This document shows positions 18,469-28,397 of a stretch of DNA of 36,528 nucleotides, piece by piece. The translations under genes and the position numbers were made by a program. Under the pieces are notes generated by a model that worked only from the letters and a program-made list of their open reading frames with translations, had not been told where the DNA came from and did not search any database. This DNA is from an uncultured Bacilli bacterium (GTDB lineage Bacteria > Bacillota_I > Bacilli_A > RF39 > UBA660). How positions within the stretch are numbered: position 1 is the first letter of the stretch; each line of letters opens with the position of its first letter. The stretch spans positions 1 through 36,528 of the forward strand of contig CANQDC010000006.1 of assembly GCA_947591455.1 (NCBI GenBank). Direction: 5' to 3'.

Positions 18469-20559
18469 TTAATTACAACTTAATCTATAAATGTTAGAAT
18501 AATCATAATTATATATTTCATCAAATGTTAAGTCTTTATCATTATAAATACTTAAATCTAAACCATTAGTAACTAAATATTTTGCTTTTATATCACATAA
18601 ATCATATTTATTAATATTTAATATTAAAGCATCTTCATATAATAATTCAACATTTGTTGTCTCATCAATAATATTAACATTTATATGAGCATATCGATTA
18701 TATATATTATCATATTTTCTTTCTTTATCTAAAATATCCCAAAGTTCATAATTAGGATAATTATTTGTTGAATTTATAACTTTTGCTCCATTTGCAAGTA
18801 TATAGTTTTGTAAATAATAAACAGTCCCTATCGTCAGCCATTTTCCATCATTATCATGATTTACTATTTCTCGAACTTTTTCTGCAAAAGGCTTATCATA
18901 TATAACACTTAATCCTTTCGATACTGGATGAATAGTCATACCTACTATACAAGAAAGTAAAAACAATAAACAAACTAAATACTTGTCAGCTTTTATATAA
19001 TTAATTAAAAATAAAGTCATTATTGGTATAAAAATTAACATAGAAATAACAAACATTTTACTTGTAAAATACGAAGTATATAAATTATTTACAATTTTGA
19101 AGCTAATCATAAAAAGAATAACACTTAATAAACAAGATATTAAAATTTTCTTTATAGAAACAGTATTAATTGCATAATTTGCTAATATATATATTAAAAG
19201 AACAACATTTAGAAAGCCAACTGTAACTTGCGTTCTTATAGGCGTAGACATATACAACAATGTTATTTTTGCAAAAAAATCATTTATTTCAATAAAATTC
19301 CATAAATTTAGAAATAAAGTAAACACAACTAATAAAATTAATAATAAATCTTTCTTTTTATTTTTAATATTGGATATTACAGTACAAATTGCAACTAATA
19401 ACGGAAGTGGATACAATGAAATAAACTGAGACGATTCACTAGCATTAGGATGATTTACAAACGGTGTAAAAATTGAAGTAATATAATTAAATAAATGTTG
19501 CCAATCAGAGCCACCAGTAGAAAAACGTGCTCCTGGATAAACAGTATTATTTACCAAATTAAGAACATCAGTTGAAGTTATAAAAGATGGAGCTATTATT
19601 ATTGCACAAATTAACAAAACATTCAAAATAAGTATTAAAAAATTTTTAATATTTATTTCGTTTTTATGAGTTGCTATTTGCCATATAACTAATGCCAAGA
19701 AAAAATATCCATAAGAAATCTGCCATGCAGGATAAAGACACATAATATAGCAACTACCAAAAAAACCAATTAAAAAACTATATAAAACCTTTTTCTTGAA
19801 AATTTTATTTTCAAGAAATTTATTAAACATTAAAATAGCTAAACATCCATACGTAATAATATTATAACTTTCCCACCATTGGGTTGCAGGTGCAAATGTA
19901 ATCATTACGGCACCTAGTAATGAATACTTTTTATTTTGCTTTGTCATTAACATAAAAAGTTCAAATGTTGCAAAAAACATTGCAAAATATCCTAAATACC
20001 AGTATGCAGAAAAAGCATGATTTACATCTAAAAATAAAAATGGAATTAATGTAGGATTAGATAAAATTGTTATTGACTTTACAGGTAATTTTGGATAAAG
20101 TGTTACAATATTATTAGTTCCCCTTATTGTTTTATTGATTGTTGATAAATTATTAATTTTTGATTTTTGTGATAATATGAAAGGAGTAGTAACTGCCCAT
20201 TCATCCCCGCGAATCAATTGAGGTTTAAAAAGAAATGGATTACTATTTTTTACATAAATATTCGGCTGTACTACTTCATTATACATAGAAATAGATGATC
20301 CATGATAACCATTTATTACACAATAAGAAAAAATAATTAAGCCAAGAATATATCTTTTCCGATAAATAAAATCCCATAATTTATTTCGATCAATATAAAT
20401 ATTCAGTCTACAAAATAAAAATATAGTCGCAAAAATAATATATCTATCAATAGAAATGCCTTCATTAGGAAACACAAATTTTTCAATAAGCAAAGGTAAA
20501 ATTAAACATCCTAAGAATGAAAAATATTTAATTATTTTATTATTTAAAAATTTTTTCAT
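18469..20559 (-). CDS. large polytopic membrane protein, putative GT-C-like glycosyltransferase
   Basis: 696 aa, many TM segments; motif 'LIRGDEWAVTTPFILSQ'; adjacent to the DPM1-like GT2 and DUF2304 protein. Confidence 0.6.
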   Translation of the reverse strand: MKKFLNNKIIKYFSFLGCLILPLLIEKFVFPNEGISIDRYIIFATIFLFCRLNIYIDRNKLWDFIYRKRYILGLIIFSYCVINGYHGSSISMYNEVVQPNIYVKNSNPFLFKPQLIRGDEWAVTTPFILSQKSKINNLSTINKTIRGTNNIVTLYPKLPVKSITILSNPTLIPFLFLDVNHAFSAYWYLGYFAMFFATFELFMLMTKQNKKYSLLGAVMITFAPATQWWESYNIITYGCLAILMFNKFLENKIFKKKVLYSFLIGFFGSCYIMCLYPAWQISYGYFFLALVIWQIATHKNEINIKNFLILILNVLLICAIIIAPSFITSTDVLNLVNNTVYPGARFSTGGSDWQHLFNYITSIFTPFVNHPNASESSQFISLYPLPLLVAICTVISNIKNKKKDLLLILLVVFTLFLNLWNFIEINDFFAKITLLYMSTPIRTQVTVGFLNVVLLIYILANYAINTVSIKKILISCLLSVILFMISFKIVNNLYTSYFTSKMFVISMLIFIPIMTLFLINYIKADKYLVCLLFLLSCIVGMTIHPVSKGLSVIYDKPFAEKVREIVNHDNDGKWLTIGTVYYLQNYILANGAKVINSTNNYPNYELWDILDKERKYDNIYNRYAHINVNIIDETTNVELLYEDALILNINKYDLCDIKAKYLVTNGLDLSIYNDKDLTFDEIYNYDYSNIYRLSCN

Positions 20560-21418
20560 TTTTTTCTCCTTTTATTCCCTTTTTATAATCTAAATATCCT
20601 TGTAGCATCGCAAAAGTTTTTTTACATTTTTGTTTTTCATAAAGCCATATTTTTATTAATTCTTTTTTAGTCATTTTTTTTTCAGCATTGCAAAAATCAG
20701 GATATCTAGATTGATACATATCTAAGAAATAATGTCTATTTCTAACAATATAATACCTTCTCATAGCATTATGATTGGAAACATAAAACACTTTATCACC
20801 TATTTTTTTTCTTACTGTATTTCCTAAATTATGAATTAATTTAGCATCATTTACTTGAACAATTTCATAGCCATGATCTCTAAGATTTAAACAATAATCA
20901 AAATCTACAGCATCAATAAAAAGCCAATCTTTAAAACCACCAATTTTTTTATAAGCTGCTAAATTTATAATATTACCAGAAGTCATAACCATTAATGGTG
21001 TTTCTATACCTGTTGGTTTCATCCCTTCTCTTTGAGGAATCATATGAAACGGAGATATTAATCCTATTTTACTTATTTCAATATTTAAATCATTATTTTT
21101 TCGATATTGTTTTAAATAATTAACTAATATTGAAAAAGAATTTTTTGAAAATTTACTATCTTGATCCATTGTTAACAACCAATTATATTTTTCTTTTATA
21201 GCTTTTTTAGCAGCAATATTCAAGGCAGTAGCAATACCTAAATTTTTCATATTAGAAATGTATTCTACTTTTTTCATATGAAAAAGACAAGAATTATCTT
21301 TGTTTGGTGTATTATCTATTAAATATAATTTATCTAATTCTTGAATGTATGTTTTAATATTATTTATTACTTCTTTTGTAGGATTGTATAATACAATAAC
21401 TCCTGCTAATTTAATCAT
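20540..21418 (-). CDS. GT2 glycosyltransferase, rhamnosyltransferase-like
   Basis: 292 aa; 'AGVIVLYNPTKEVINNIKTYIQELDKLYLIDNTP', 'NLGIATALNIAAKKA', 'LTMDQDSKF' typical of RfbF-like enzymes. Confidence 0.88.
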   Translation of the reverse strand: MIKLAGVIVLYNPTKEVINNIKTYIQELDKLYLIDNTPNKDNSCLFHMKKVEYISNMKNLGIATALNIAAKKAIKEKYNWLLTMDQDSKFSKNSFSILVNYLKQYRKNNDLNIEISKIGLISPFHMIPQREGMKPTGIETPLMVMTSGNIINLAAYKKIGGFKDWLFIDAVDFDYCLNLRDHGYEIVQVNDAKLIHNLGNTVRKKIGDKVFYVSNHNAMRRYYIVRNRHYFLDMYQSRYPDFCNAEKKMTKKELIKIWLYEKQKCKKTFAMLQGYLDYKKGIKGEKNEKIFK

Positions 21419-21422
21419 TCTT

Positions 21423-23612
21423 CTACCTCATTGCCTTTTTTATTATATTTTTTATAGTTTGTGGTACTTTAATTTTAGAAATAAGTTTCCATCTCAAAGA
21501 GTTAACAATCAAATTATATTCAGCCGCATTAGTTGTTTGTACCGTTCCAAAGCTTTGTTTTACTAATTTGCCTAATACTGTATAGTTAGCTTCTTTAACA
21601 TTTAATTCATAAATTTTTTCATATTCTTTAGCCATTTCTTTACAAGTCTTTATTTTATATTTTTCAATATTTTTTATTACTTCATCATATTCTTTTGAAT
21701 TTTTGAAGATATCTTCTATTTTTTTAATAATATCTTTAAAATTAGTTTCTAAAGGGATTACCCAACCAATATGATTTAAATTAATTCTCTCACCTACTGC
21801 ACCAATATCATAAGCAAGTACTGGTATTTTAGAGGCAATTTCTTCTGTTAAAGTATAGGAATATGTTTCTGGCCATATTGAAAATGAACATATTAAATCA
21901 ATATCATTTTGTTCCAATAAGTCTGGCAACTCTTCTCTATTATATCGATCATGATAAACATAATTTTTTTTATTTTTTCTTAATTCTTCGATTTCAGAAT
22001 ACCCAAATAAATGGTAAGTTATATTTTCTTTTTTATTCTTATTAACTAAATCTCTTAATATATAAGCACCTTTATGAATAGCCATAACGCCCACAAAAGC
22101 CACATTAAAATGATCTTTACCTTTAATGCTTTTAATTTTATTAGATTTTTTAATATCAATACCATGTTCAATTACTTTAATATTTAATTCAGGATAAGTT
22201 CTTAAAAATCTTTCTTTTGTATCTTTACTAGGAACTATAACATTGGTAAATGCTTTCAAAAATTCTGACAAATCTTTTTGCCATTCGCCTATAACATCAT
22301 TTTGCAAACCTGATTTATATTTTAAACATTCAGCACAATTTTTATTTTCAACATTTTCACAAAATTTTTCCATTTTATATAGCATATTTATAGAAGGACA
22401 AATAGCGTAAAAATCATGTAAAGTTATTGAGGATTTAATTTTTTTATCATTAATTACATCAGCAATATCAAAAAAATGATTCAATAGGTGATGTACATGA
22501 ATATAATCTATGCCCAGAGCATCTATAACATTTTCTAGCATAATTTTATAATTGTGATTATATTTTGGTATTAAGTTAAAATATTCAATACGATAATTTA
22601 AATCTAAAGTTTCTTCACTATTTTCAAAATAAGAATATACTTTATAAATACCATTTTCAGGGGTCAAAACATGAAAATTATATTTTTTCCTTAAGTTAAA
22701 AATTAAATCTCTAACGTGTAATGTTGTTCCACCAACATTATTCATAACATCTTTCCAATCATGAATAATTATTAATATATTTTTTCTTTTATATAAACCT
22801 AAAGCATATCGAATGTTTTTACAAATATAATTAATTGGAAAATTTCCACACCATAATTCAATTCTTTTTGTATAAACGGGATACTTATTATTTAATATCT
22901 CACCATGCTTCTTGACTAACTCTTCTCTTTGTGAAGAAAAAGATTGCTTTTCTTTATGATAAATAATTACACTATCACATAAAACATTTTTATATCCATA
23001 ATCTAAACACCGAAATGAAAAATCATTTTCTTCTCCATAGCCTTTTTCAAAAGTAACATCATCAAAATAACCTACCAACTCAATTACTTCTCTTTTTATA
23101 AACATGCAAAAACCATGAGCAGTTGGTAATTCGTTATTATCGTGATAACTACATTTTTCGACAATTTTTGCATAATTAGCAAACGAAATATTAGAAGGTA
23201 ATTCATTTCTTTGTAAACCTACAGGTACTGAGACCAACGTGGCATTATTTGACAAAGGCGTTACGGTAGCTATTTTCTTTTCACTATAAGCGCATTGAAT
23301 AATTTTATCTAACCAATTTTTTGAAACCTCTGTATCACTATTTAAAAGTATTACATCATTGGTAGAATATTTCATTCCTTTGTTTACTGTCCCCACAAAG
23401 CCTAAATTTTTTTCATTTTCAAGTACAACAACAAATGAATATTTTTCTTTATACTTATTTAATAAATCCTGCATTCTTTCATCTGAGCTTTTATCATTAA
23501 TACATATAATTCTATAGTTAGTCATATTAGTATTTTCAATAATAGAATCTAAACATTTGATTACACAATCATATGCATTGTAAATAGGAATTATGATATC
23601 ACATTTTTTCAT
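21423..23612 (-). CDS. bifunctional GT2-GT4 glycosyltransferase
   Basis: 729 aa; N-terminal GT2 ('CDIIIPIYNAYDCVIKCLDSI', 'NKGMKYSTNDVILLNSDTEV') and C-terminal GT4-like half ('NVAFVGVMAIHKGAYILRDLV', 'SYTLTEEIASKIPVLAYDIGAVGERI'). Confidence 0.88.
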   Translation of the reverse strand: MKKCDIIIPIYNAYDCVIKCLDSIIENTNMTNYRIICINDKSSDERMQDLLNKYKEKYSFVVVLENEKNLGFVGTVNKGMKYSTNDVILLNSDTEVSKNWLDKIIQCAYSEKKIATVTPLSNNATLVSVPVGLQRNELPSNISFANYAKIVEKCSYHDNNELPTAHGFCMFIKREVIELVGYFDDVTFEKGYGEENDFSFRCLDYGYKNVLCDSVIIYHKEKQSFSSQREELVKKHGEILNNKYPVYTKRIELWCGNFPINYICKNIRYALGLYKRKNILIIIHDWKDVMNNVGGTTLHVRDLIFNLRKKYNFHVLTPENGIYKVYSYFENSEETLDLNYRIEYFNLIPKYNHNYKIMLENVIDALGIDYIHVHHLLNHFFDIADVINDKKIKSSITLHDFYAICPSINMLYKMEKFCENVENKNCAECLKYKSGLQNDVIGEWQKDLSEFLKAFTNVIVPSKDTKERFLRTYPELNIKVIEHGIDIKKSNKIKSIKGKDHFNVAFVGVMAIHKGAYILRDLVNKNKKENITYHLFGYSEIEELRKNKKNYVYHDRYNREELPDLLEQNDIDLICSFSIWPETYSYTLTEEIASKIPVLAYDIGAVGERINLNHIGWVIPLETNFKDIIKKIEDIFKNSKEYDEVIKNIEKYKIKTCKEMAKEYEKIYELNVKEANYTVLGKLVKQSFGTVQTTNAAEYNLIVNSLRWKLISKIKVPQTIKNIIKKAMR

Positions 23613-23614
23613 TA

Positions 23615-24406
23615 TTATACCTCCTCAGCAAAACCCCTTTGTAATCTATTAAATATTATAAAACCAATCAGTAATAAAAAAATACAGCCAAATAGTGTGA
23701 TTAAAAGTGATTTTAATTCTGGAATTGTTTGATAAAATAGTATATTACGATAACTATTTATAATACTAGACATTGGATTTAAACGTATCAGCCAAGCTAT
23801 TTTAGTATTTTCAAACATATTAGCTGAATAAATTATTGGAGTGGCATAAAACACCATATTTATTAAAAAACTTATTATATATTCAGCATCACGAACATAA
23901 ATTTCAATGGAACTAGTAATTAATATTATTCCTAATTGAAATAGAAATTGTACTAAAATAATTAATGGCAAAAACAAAATATATTTGCTAAATCCTATGC
24001 CACTGAAAATTAAAAAAATAAAAATAATTATACAGGAAATCAAAAAATTAATTAATCCGCTTATATTAATAGAAATGGGTAATATTTCTCTTGGAAAATA
24101 AACTTTTTTTATAATACCTGCATTAGATAAAATACAAGTAGTTCCTTGTATTATTGTATTTACAAAATAAGTCCAAGGTAATATTCCGATAATAACAAAA
24201 GTAACATAATGTTGCTCTGTATTTTTTAAAATAAAAGGAAAAACTATAGCATAAATTAGCGCAGTTAATAATGGATTAATAAAAGACCATAAAATTCCTA
24301 AAAATGAAGCTTTATATTTACCTCTAATATCTTTTTTGACATTGCTTTTTAATAATAAACGATAATTGTAAAGGTTATTTATTAAATTTTTCATAATTAT
24401 CCACAC
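23615..24406 (-). CDS. ABC-2 type polysaccharide export permease (Wzm/TagG-like)
   Basis: 263 aa; 'LLKSNVKKDIRGKYKASFLGILWSFINPLLTALIYAIVFPFI'. Confidence 0.94.
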   Translation of the reverse strand: MWIIMKNLINNLYNYRLLLKSNVKKDIRGKYKASFLGILWSFINPLLTALIYAIVFPFILKNTEQHYVTFVIIGILPWTYFVNTIIQGTTCILSNAGIIKKVYFPREILPISINISGLINFLISCIIIFIFLIFSGIGFSKYILFLPLIILVQFLFQLGIILITSSIEIYVRDAEYIISFLINMVFYATPIIYSANMFENTKIAWLIRLNPMSSIINSYRNILFYQTIPELKSLLITLFGCIFLLLIGFIIFNRLQRGFAEEV

Positions 24407-25137
24407 ACCTTTTTATATTCTTCCATAACTTCTCTGGTGTTACCATCTTTTTCAATCTTACCATTATTTATCCAAATTGTTCTATTACATAATTTTTTTA
24501 TAGAATCTAAACTGTGACTTACAATAACAATAGTTTTTTTATTATTTTTAAGCTCTTCTAATTTTTCAAAACATTTATCTTGAAAATGTTGATCTCCTAC
24601 CGCTAAAATCTCGTCTATCAATAAAATATCGGCATCTACATTAATAGCAATAGAAAAAGCCAACCGCATATATTGTCCACTTGAATAAGTTCTTACAGGA
24701 CTGTCAATTAATTCACCTAATTCTGAAAAATCAATAATACTTTGTAATCTTTGATTGATTGCTTTCTCTGTTAAGCCAAAAATTGATGCATTAAAATAAA
24801 TATTTTCTCTTCCTGTAAAATCCGGATGAAATCCAGCACCTAATTCAAGTAAAGATGTTAATTTTCCATAGGTTTTTATAGTTCCTTTCGTAGGATAAAT
24901 AATTTTGGTCATCAACTTTAAAAGAGTAGATTTGCCACTTCCATTAACTCCTATTAACGCAACTGTTTCACCTTTACTAATTTCTAAGGAAATATTATTC
25001 AATATTATTCTTTCCTCTGCTTTTTTTTTATTCCAAAAAACCAATCTTTCTTTTAATGTTGAAGGTTTATCATAATATAATTTGTAAACTTTAGTAACAT
25101 CTTGAATATCTATTGCTTTTGAATTATTTGCTTTCAT
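24397..25137 (-). CDS. ABC polysaccharide export ATPase (Wzt/TagH-like, short form)
   Basis: 246 aa; 'ALIGVNGSGKSTLLKLM', 'TSLLELGAGFHPDFTGRENIY', 'YSSGQYMRLAFSIAINVDADILLIDEILAVGD'; no C-terminal carbohydrate-binding extension. Confidence 0.95.
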   Translation of the reverse strand: MKANNSKAIDIQDVTKVYKLYYDKPSTLKERLVFWNKKKAEERIILNNISLEISKGETVALIGVNGSGKSTLLKLMTKIIYPTKGTIKTYGKLTSLLELGAGFHPDFTGRENIYFNASIFGLTEKAINQRLQSIIDFSELGELIDSPVRTYSSGQYMRLAFSIAINVDADILLIDEILAVGDQHFQDKCFEKLEELKNNKKTIVIVSHSLDSIKKLCNRTIWINNGKIEKDGNTREVMEEYKKVCG

Positions 25138-25194
25138 TTTATAACTCCTTGTCTTATATAAAATTATAATATAAATATTATAATTTTAAAAGTT

Positions 25195-27087
25195 CTATTT
25201 CTTACGATGTAGTATATTATCTATTTTAGTTTTCAATTTCCAAGTTTTAGAATTTAATATTTCATTGTAGTTATTAACTATATTATTAAGGTCTGCTTTT
25301 GATTTATCTAAATTTAATCTTAAATCTATAATATTTCTTTTTAAATCTCCTAACTCACTTTCTAAAACTTTAATATATTCATTTTGTTTGCTATTGTTTT
25401 TTTCTAAATCTTCATATTGTCCCCAAATAATATTGATTTCTTCTTCTGAATTTTCATATCTAGTATATTTATTAAATATTTGACTGCCAATATCATTTTT
25501 TACTATTTTATTTATAATTTTTTCTTCAAGCTTATCAAATAATTCTATATAATCTCTCATTTTAATACATAAATTATCTAAAATATAATTATATATTTTT
25601 TCTATATATACATTATATTCCATATTAGATAAATTATAAAAAATAAACATTCTTATTGCACGGTAAACTATATATTCTAATGGTACAAATTTTTCTAACC
25701 ATTCTTGATCAAAAGCAATATAATTACCGGATTTATTAACTAAAATATTTTGGAAAATTAAGTCTATAAATCCATCTTTTATAAAATAAAGGTTATCCTT
25801 GATTTCATTAGAAACTTCAATATTATACTTTTCAAAAATAGTATTTACATCCTCGTTTATTTTTTCTTTGCAAAAATGTTTCTTTAAATATAACACATAA
25901 TTATTTATGGTTTCTTTTAATAAAACTAAATTGCCCTTTTTGCATAAATCAATTAAATAATCAGAAAGACTTTGGAAATCAGTGTAATTTGTATAAATTC
26001 CAATTTCATCTTTATAAATTTCTAATGTGTTAATTCCATACTTATTTAATAATTTATCATACTCTAATATATTTTCTATATGTTCTTTTCCTTGTTCAAA
26101 TTTAGCTTTTTTATAAAATTTCCCATTTTTTTCAAATGTTTCAATTGCATATTTTTTATTTCTAGAATCATTATATTTAGCAAATAATACTTCTTTATCT
26201 GTTTTTATCAAAGATAATTCAATAAAATATGAATTAGCAAAAAAATCCAATACATTATTCATCAAAATATCCTTAAATATTTTCTTTTCATCCCCAAACA
26301 TTTTAAAAGTTCGCCAATAATATGGCGTATAACATATATTTTTTTCATTTTGCACAAATTCATCAGTTAGCACAATTTCTGGAAATTTATAGTCGGGTAA
26401 AAGATAATAAAAATTATAATTTAAATTTAATTTATTAAATAAATATTCTAAATCATTTTTACTAAATGTTTTAATTTTACTATTATTTTTATAATTATTA
26501 ATTCCATCAAAAATTCTATTTGTATGATCCTCACATGCCCCACACCAATACTTTAGACCAAAACGATTTTCAATCGCAATTAATATTTTTCCGTTATCTC
26601 TAAGATTTTTTTTGAGTTGATTTATAAAATCTTCATAAGGATTTTCAGAATCAATATACAAGGCACTGTATTCTAATACTCCATTTAACAAAATATAATC
26701 ATATTTTTCTTTTAAAACAATATCCTTAAAATTACCCACAATAATTTCTAAATTTTTAGCATTTTTATTTCTTTCTAAAATAGCGGTGGCTCTTTTTTTA
26801 GATAATTCAATACTTGTTACTTTTTTACATTTTTGACACAATTCGCTCGTAATTGCGCCCATACCTCCGCCAACTTCTAATATACTTGCATTTTTTTTGA
26901 AAGGATACCAACGAATTACATTTTTTCTTCTATCAGCTAAATGATAAAAGACAGGCCATGAAGAATCTTCTTCAAAAGCTTTTTCATAATTATCAGGATA
27001 CTTTTTTATAAATTCAATTATTTTATCTTCAATATCACCATCACTATATTCATCTTTTCCTTTATAAAACTTTAAATTTAATTTCAT
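25195..27087 (-). CDS. class I SAM methyltransferase with kinase-like middle domain and C-terminal coiled coil (WbdD-like architecture)
   Basis: 630 aa; 'ASILEVGGGMGAITSELCQKCKKVTSIELSKKRA'; 'DGFIDLIFQNILVNKSGNYIAFDQEWL' resembles the catalytic D-x4-N and metal-binding D of APH/choline-kinase-like folds; heptad-rich tail 'LESELGDLKRNIIDLRLNLDKSKADLNNIVNNYNEIL'. Confidence 0.75.
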   Translation of the reverse strand: MKLNLKFYKGKDEYSDGDIEDKIIEFIKKYPDNYEKAFEEDSSWPVFYHLADRRKNVIRWYPFKKNASILEVGGGMGAITSELCQKCKKVTSIELSKKRATAILERNKNAKNLEIIVGNFKDIVLKEKYDYILLNGVLEYSALYIDSENPYEDFINQLKKNLRDNGKILIAIENRFGLKYWCGACEDHTNRIFDGINNYKNNSKIKTFSKNDLEYLFNKLNLNYNFYYLLPDYKFPEIVLTDEFVQNEKNICYTPYYWRTFKMFGDEKKIFKDILMNNVLDFFANSYFIELSLIKTDKEVLFAKYNDSRNKKYAIETFEKNGKFYKKAKFEQGKEHIENILEYDKLLNKYGINTLEIYKDEIGIYTNYTDFQSLSDYLIDLCKKGNLVLLKETINNYVLYLKKHFCKEKINEDVNTIFEKYNIEVSNEIKDNLYFIKDGFIDLIFQNILVNKSGNYIAFDQEWLEKFVPLEYIVYRAIRMFIFYNLSNMEYNVYIEKIYNYILDNLCIKMRDYIELFDKLEEKIINKIVKNDIGSQIFNKYTRYENSEEEINIIWGQYEDLEKNNSKQNEYIKVLESELGDLKRNIIDLRLNLDKSKADLNNIVNNYNEILNSKTWKLKTKIDNILHRKK

Positions 27088-27113
27088 AATGATTTATTTC
27101 TCCTTTCAATTTA

Positions 27114-28355
27114 TTATTCTTTATTTATTCCCACTCCTGTTAATAATTCTATAAAATATTTTTTGGTTGTATCTTGATCATATTTATATAAATATTTTGA
27201 ATTATAAATAAAGTCCTTTTCATTAACAATACTATCATATTGCGTATGCCAACCGAACAATTTTCTTTCTTTTTCAAATCTTGGTAAGCGATCTATAAAT
27301 ATTTTTTGTTTTGCTTGTTTTATACTACGCATTGGATAATGCTTTAAAATGATCTTTAATGGAAACACTTTTTGACCAACAAAGTTGCAATTATGCCCTC
27401 CTCCCGTAGCAATATCCACTTCATTTTGTTTTTTAAATGTTTTTATTTGTACAAAATGCCCTGGACGTCTCCCAAATTCAAAATAAGTATTTTTATTAAA
27501 AATATTTTCTTTTTTCGTATTACTTACTAATCGAAAATCAATTACTGTATTGCTAATAGCATTATATCCTAAAGCATCTACATGACTAATATATTCTTGT
27601 AAAGTCATTTGAGGATATGGTGCAATTCTAATTTCATCTGAATCATAATGAATAAACCAATCATAATCCATTTCTTTAGAAACCTTTTCCACATTTTTCA
27701 AGCAACCATACCAATCATAATTATTTTCCTTAGGTTGTTTAGTAGGATATTTATCTATAAAAATACGATTGGGATATTCATTTGCTAATTTTGTAAGAAT
27801 ATTCCATGTCTCATCTGTTGACCAATTATCAAATATTTTTACATCTATTCCTTGTTTTAATAAATGTTTAATTGTTATTTCTATACAATCAGCTTCATTA
27901 TAAGTATGGATTATTGCTAAAACTTTTTTTAGTTTGACTTTCTTTAAAAAACTATCATATATTCTTCCAGAAAGGACAATAATTTTTCTTTCTTTTGAAT
28001 CATAATTAATATATCCATAAAGATTTTTATTCGATAATTTTAAAAATTTTTTTATCATATTTATATTTATTTTAGAAGAAAACTGAATAACCAGACAATC
28101 CATCATTTTTTGTAATTTTTTTATTTGGCTATATGTATTTTTGTTTATTTGTTCTATATTATAAAAGAAAACACTGTGCTTATTTTTTTTTAATAATTTC
28201 CAATCTTTAAAAGAAAAATTATTTATAATAATATGATTTTCATGAGGTTCATTAGAAAAAATATTAACATTTTCTGTATTTATATAATTTAAAAATTCAT
28301 ATATATTATTTTTATCATTATTCAATTGTTTCTTATTTATCATAATCCCTACCAA
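27114..28355 (-). CDS. GT2 family glycosyltransferase with an uncharacterised N-terminal region of about 165 aa
   Basis: 413 aa; 'VLAIIHTYNEADCIEITIKHLLKQGIDVKIFDNWSTDETW', 'WFIHYDSDEI'. Confidence 0.85.
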   Translation of the reverse strand: MVGIMINKKQLNNDKNNIYEFLNYINTENVNIFSNEPHENHIIINNFSFKDWKLLKKNKHSVFFYNIEQINKNTYSQIKKLQKMMDCLVIQFSSKININMIKKFLKLSNKNLYGYINYDSKERKIIVLSGRIYDSFLKKVKLKKVLAIIHTYNEADCIEITIKHLLKQGIDVKIFDNWSTDETWNILTKLANEYPNRIFIDKYPTKQPKENNYDWYGCLKNVEKVSKEMDYDWFIHYDSDEIRIAPYPQMTLQEYISHVDALGYNAISNTVIDFRLVSNTKKENIFNKNTYFEFGRRPGHFVQIKTFKKQNEVDIATGGGHNCNFVGQKVFPLKIILKHYPMRSIKQAKQKIFIDRLPRFEKERKLFGWHTQYDSIVNEKDFIYNSKYLYKYDQDTTKKYFIELLTGVGINKE

Positions 28356-28397
28356 CCATTTCTTTTATTTTAACAAATTTAACATTTAAAGTCTATT

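Noticed and set aside
21345-22045. Plus-strand ORFs of 73 and 60 aa (21345-21566, 21863-22045)
   Set aside because: Antisense to well-supported glycosyltransferase genes, no motif
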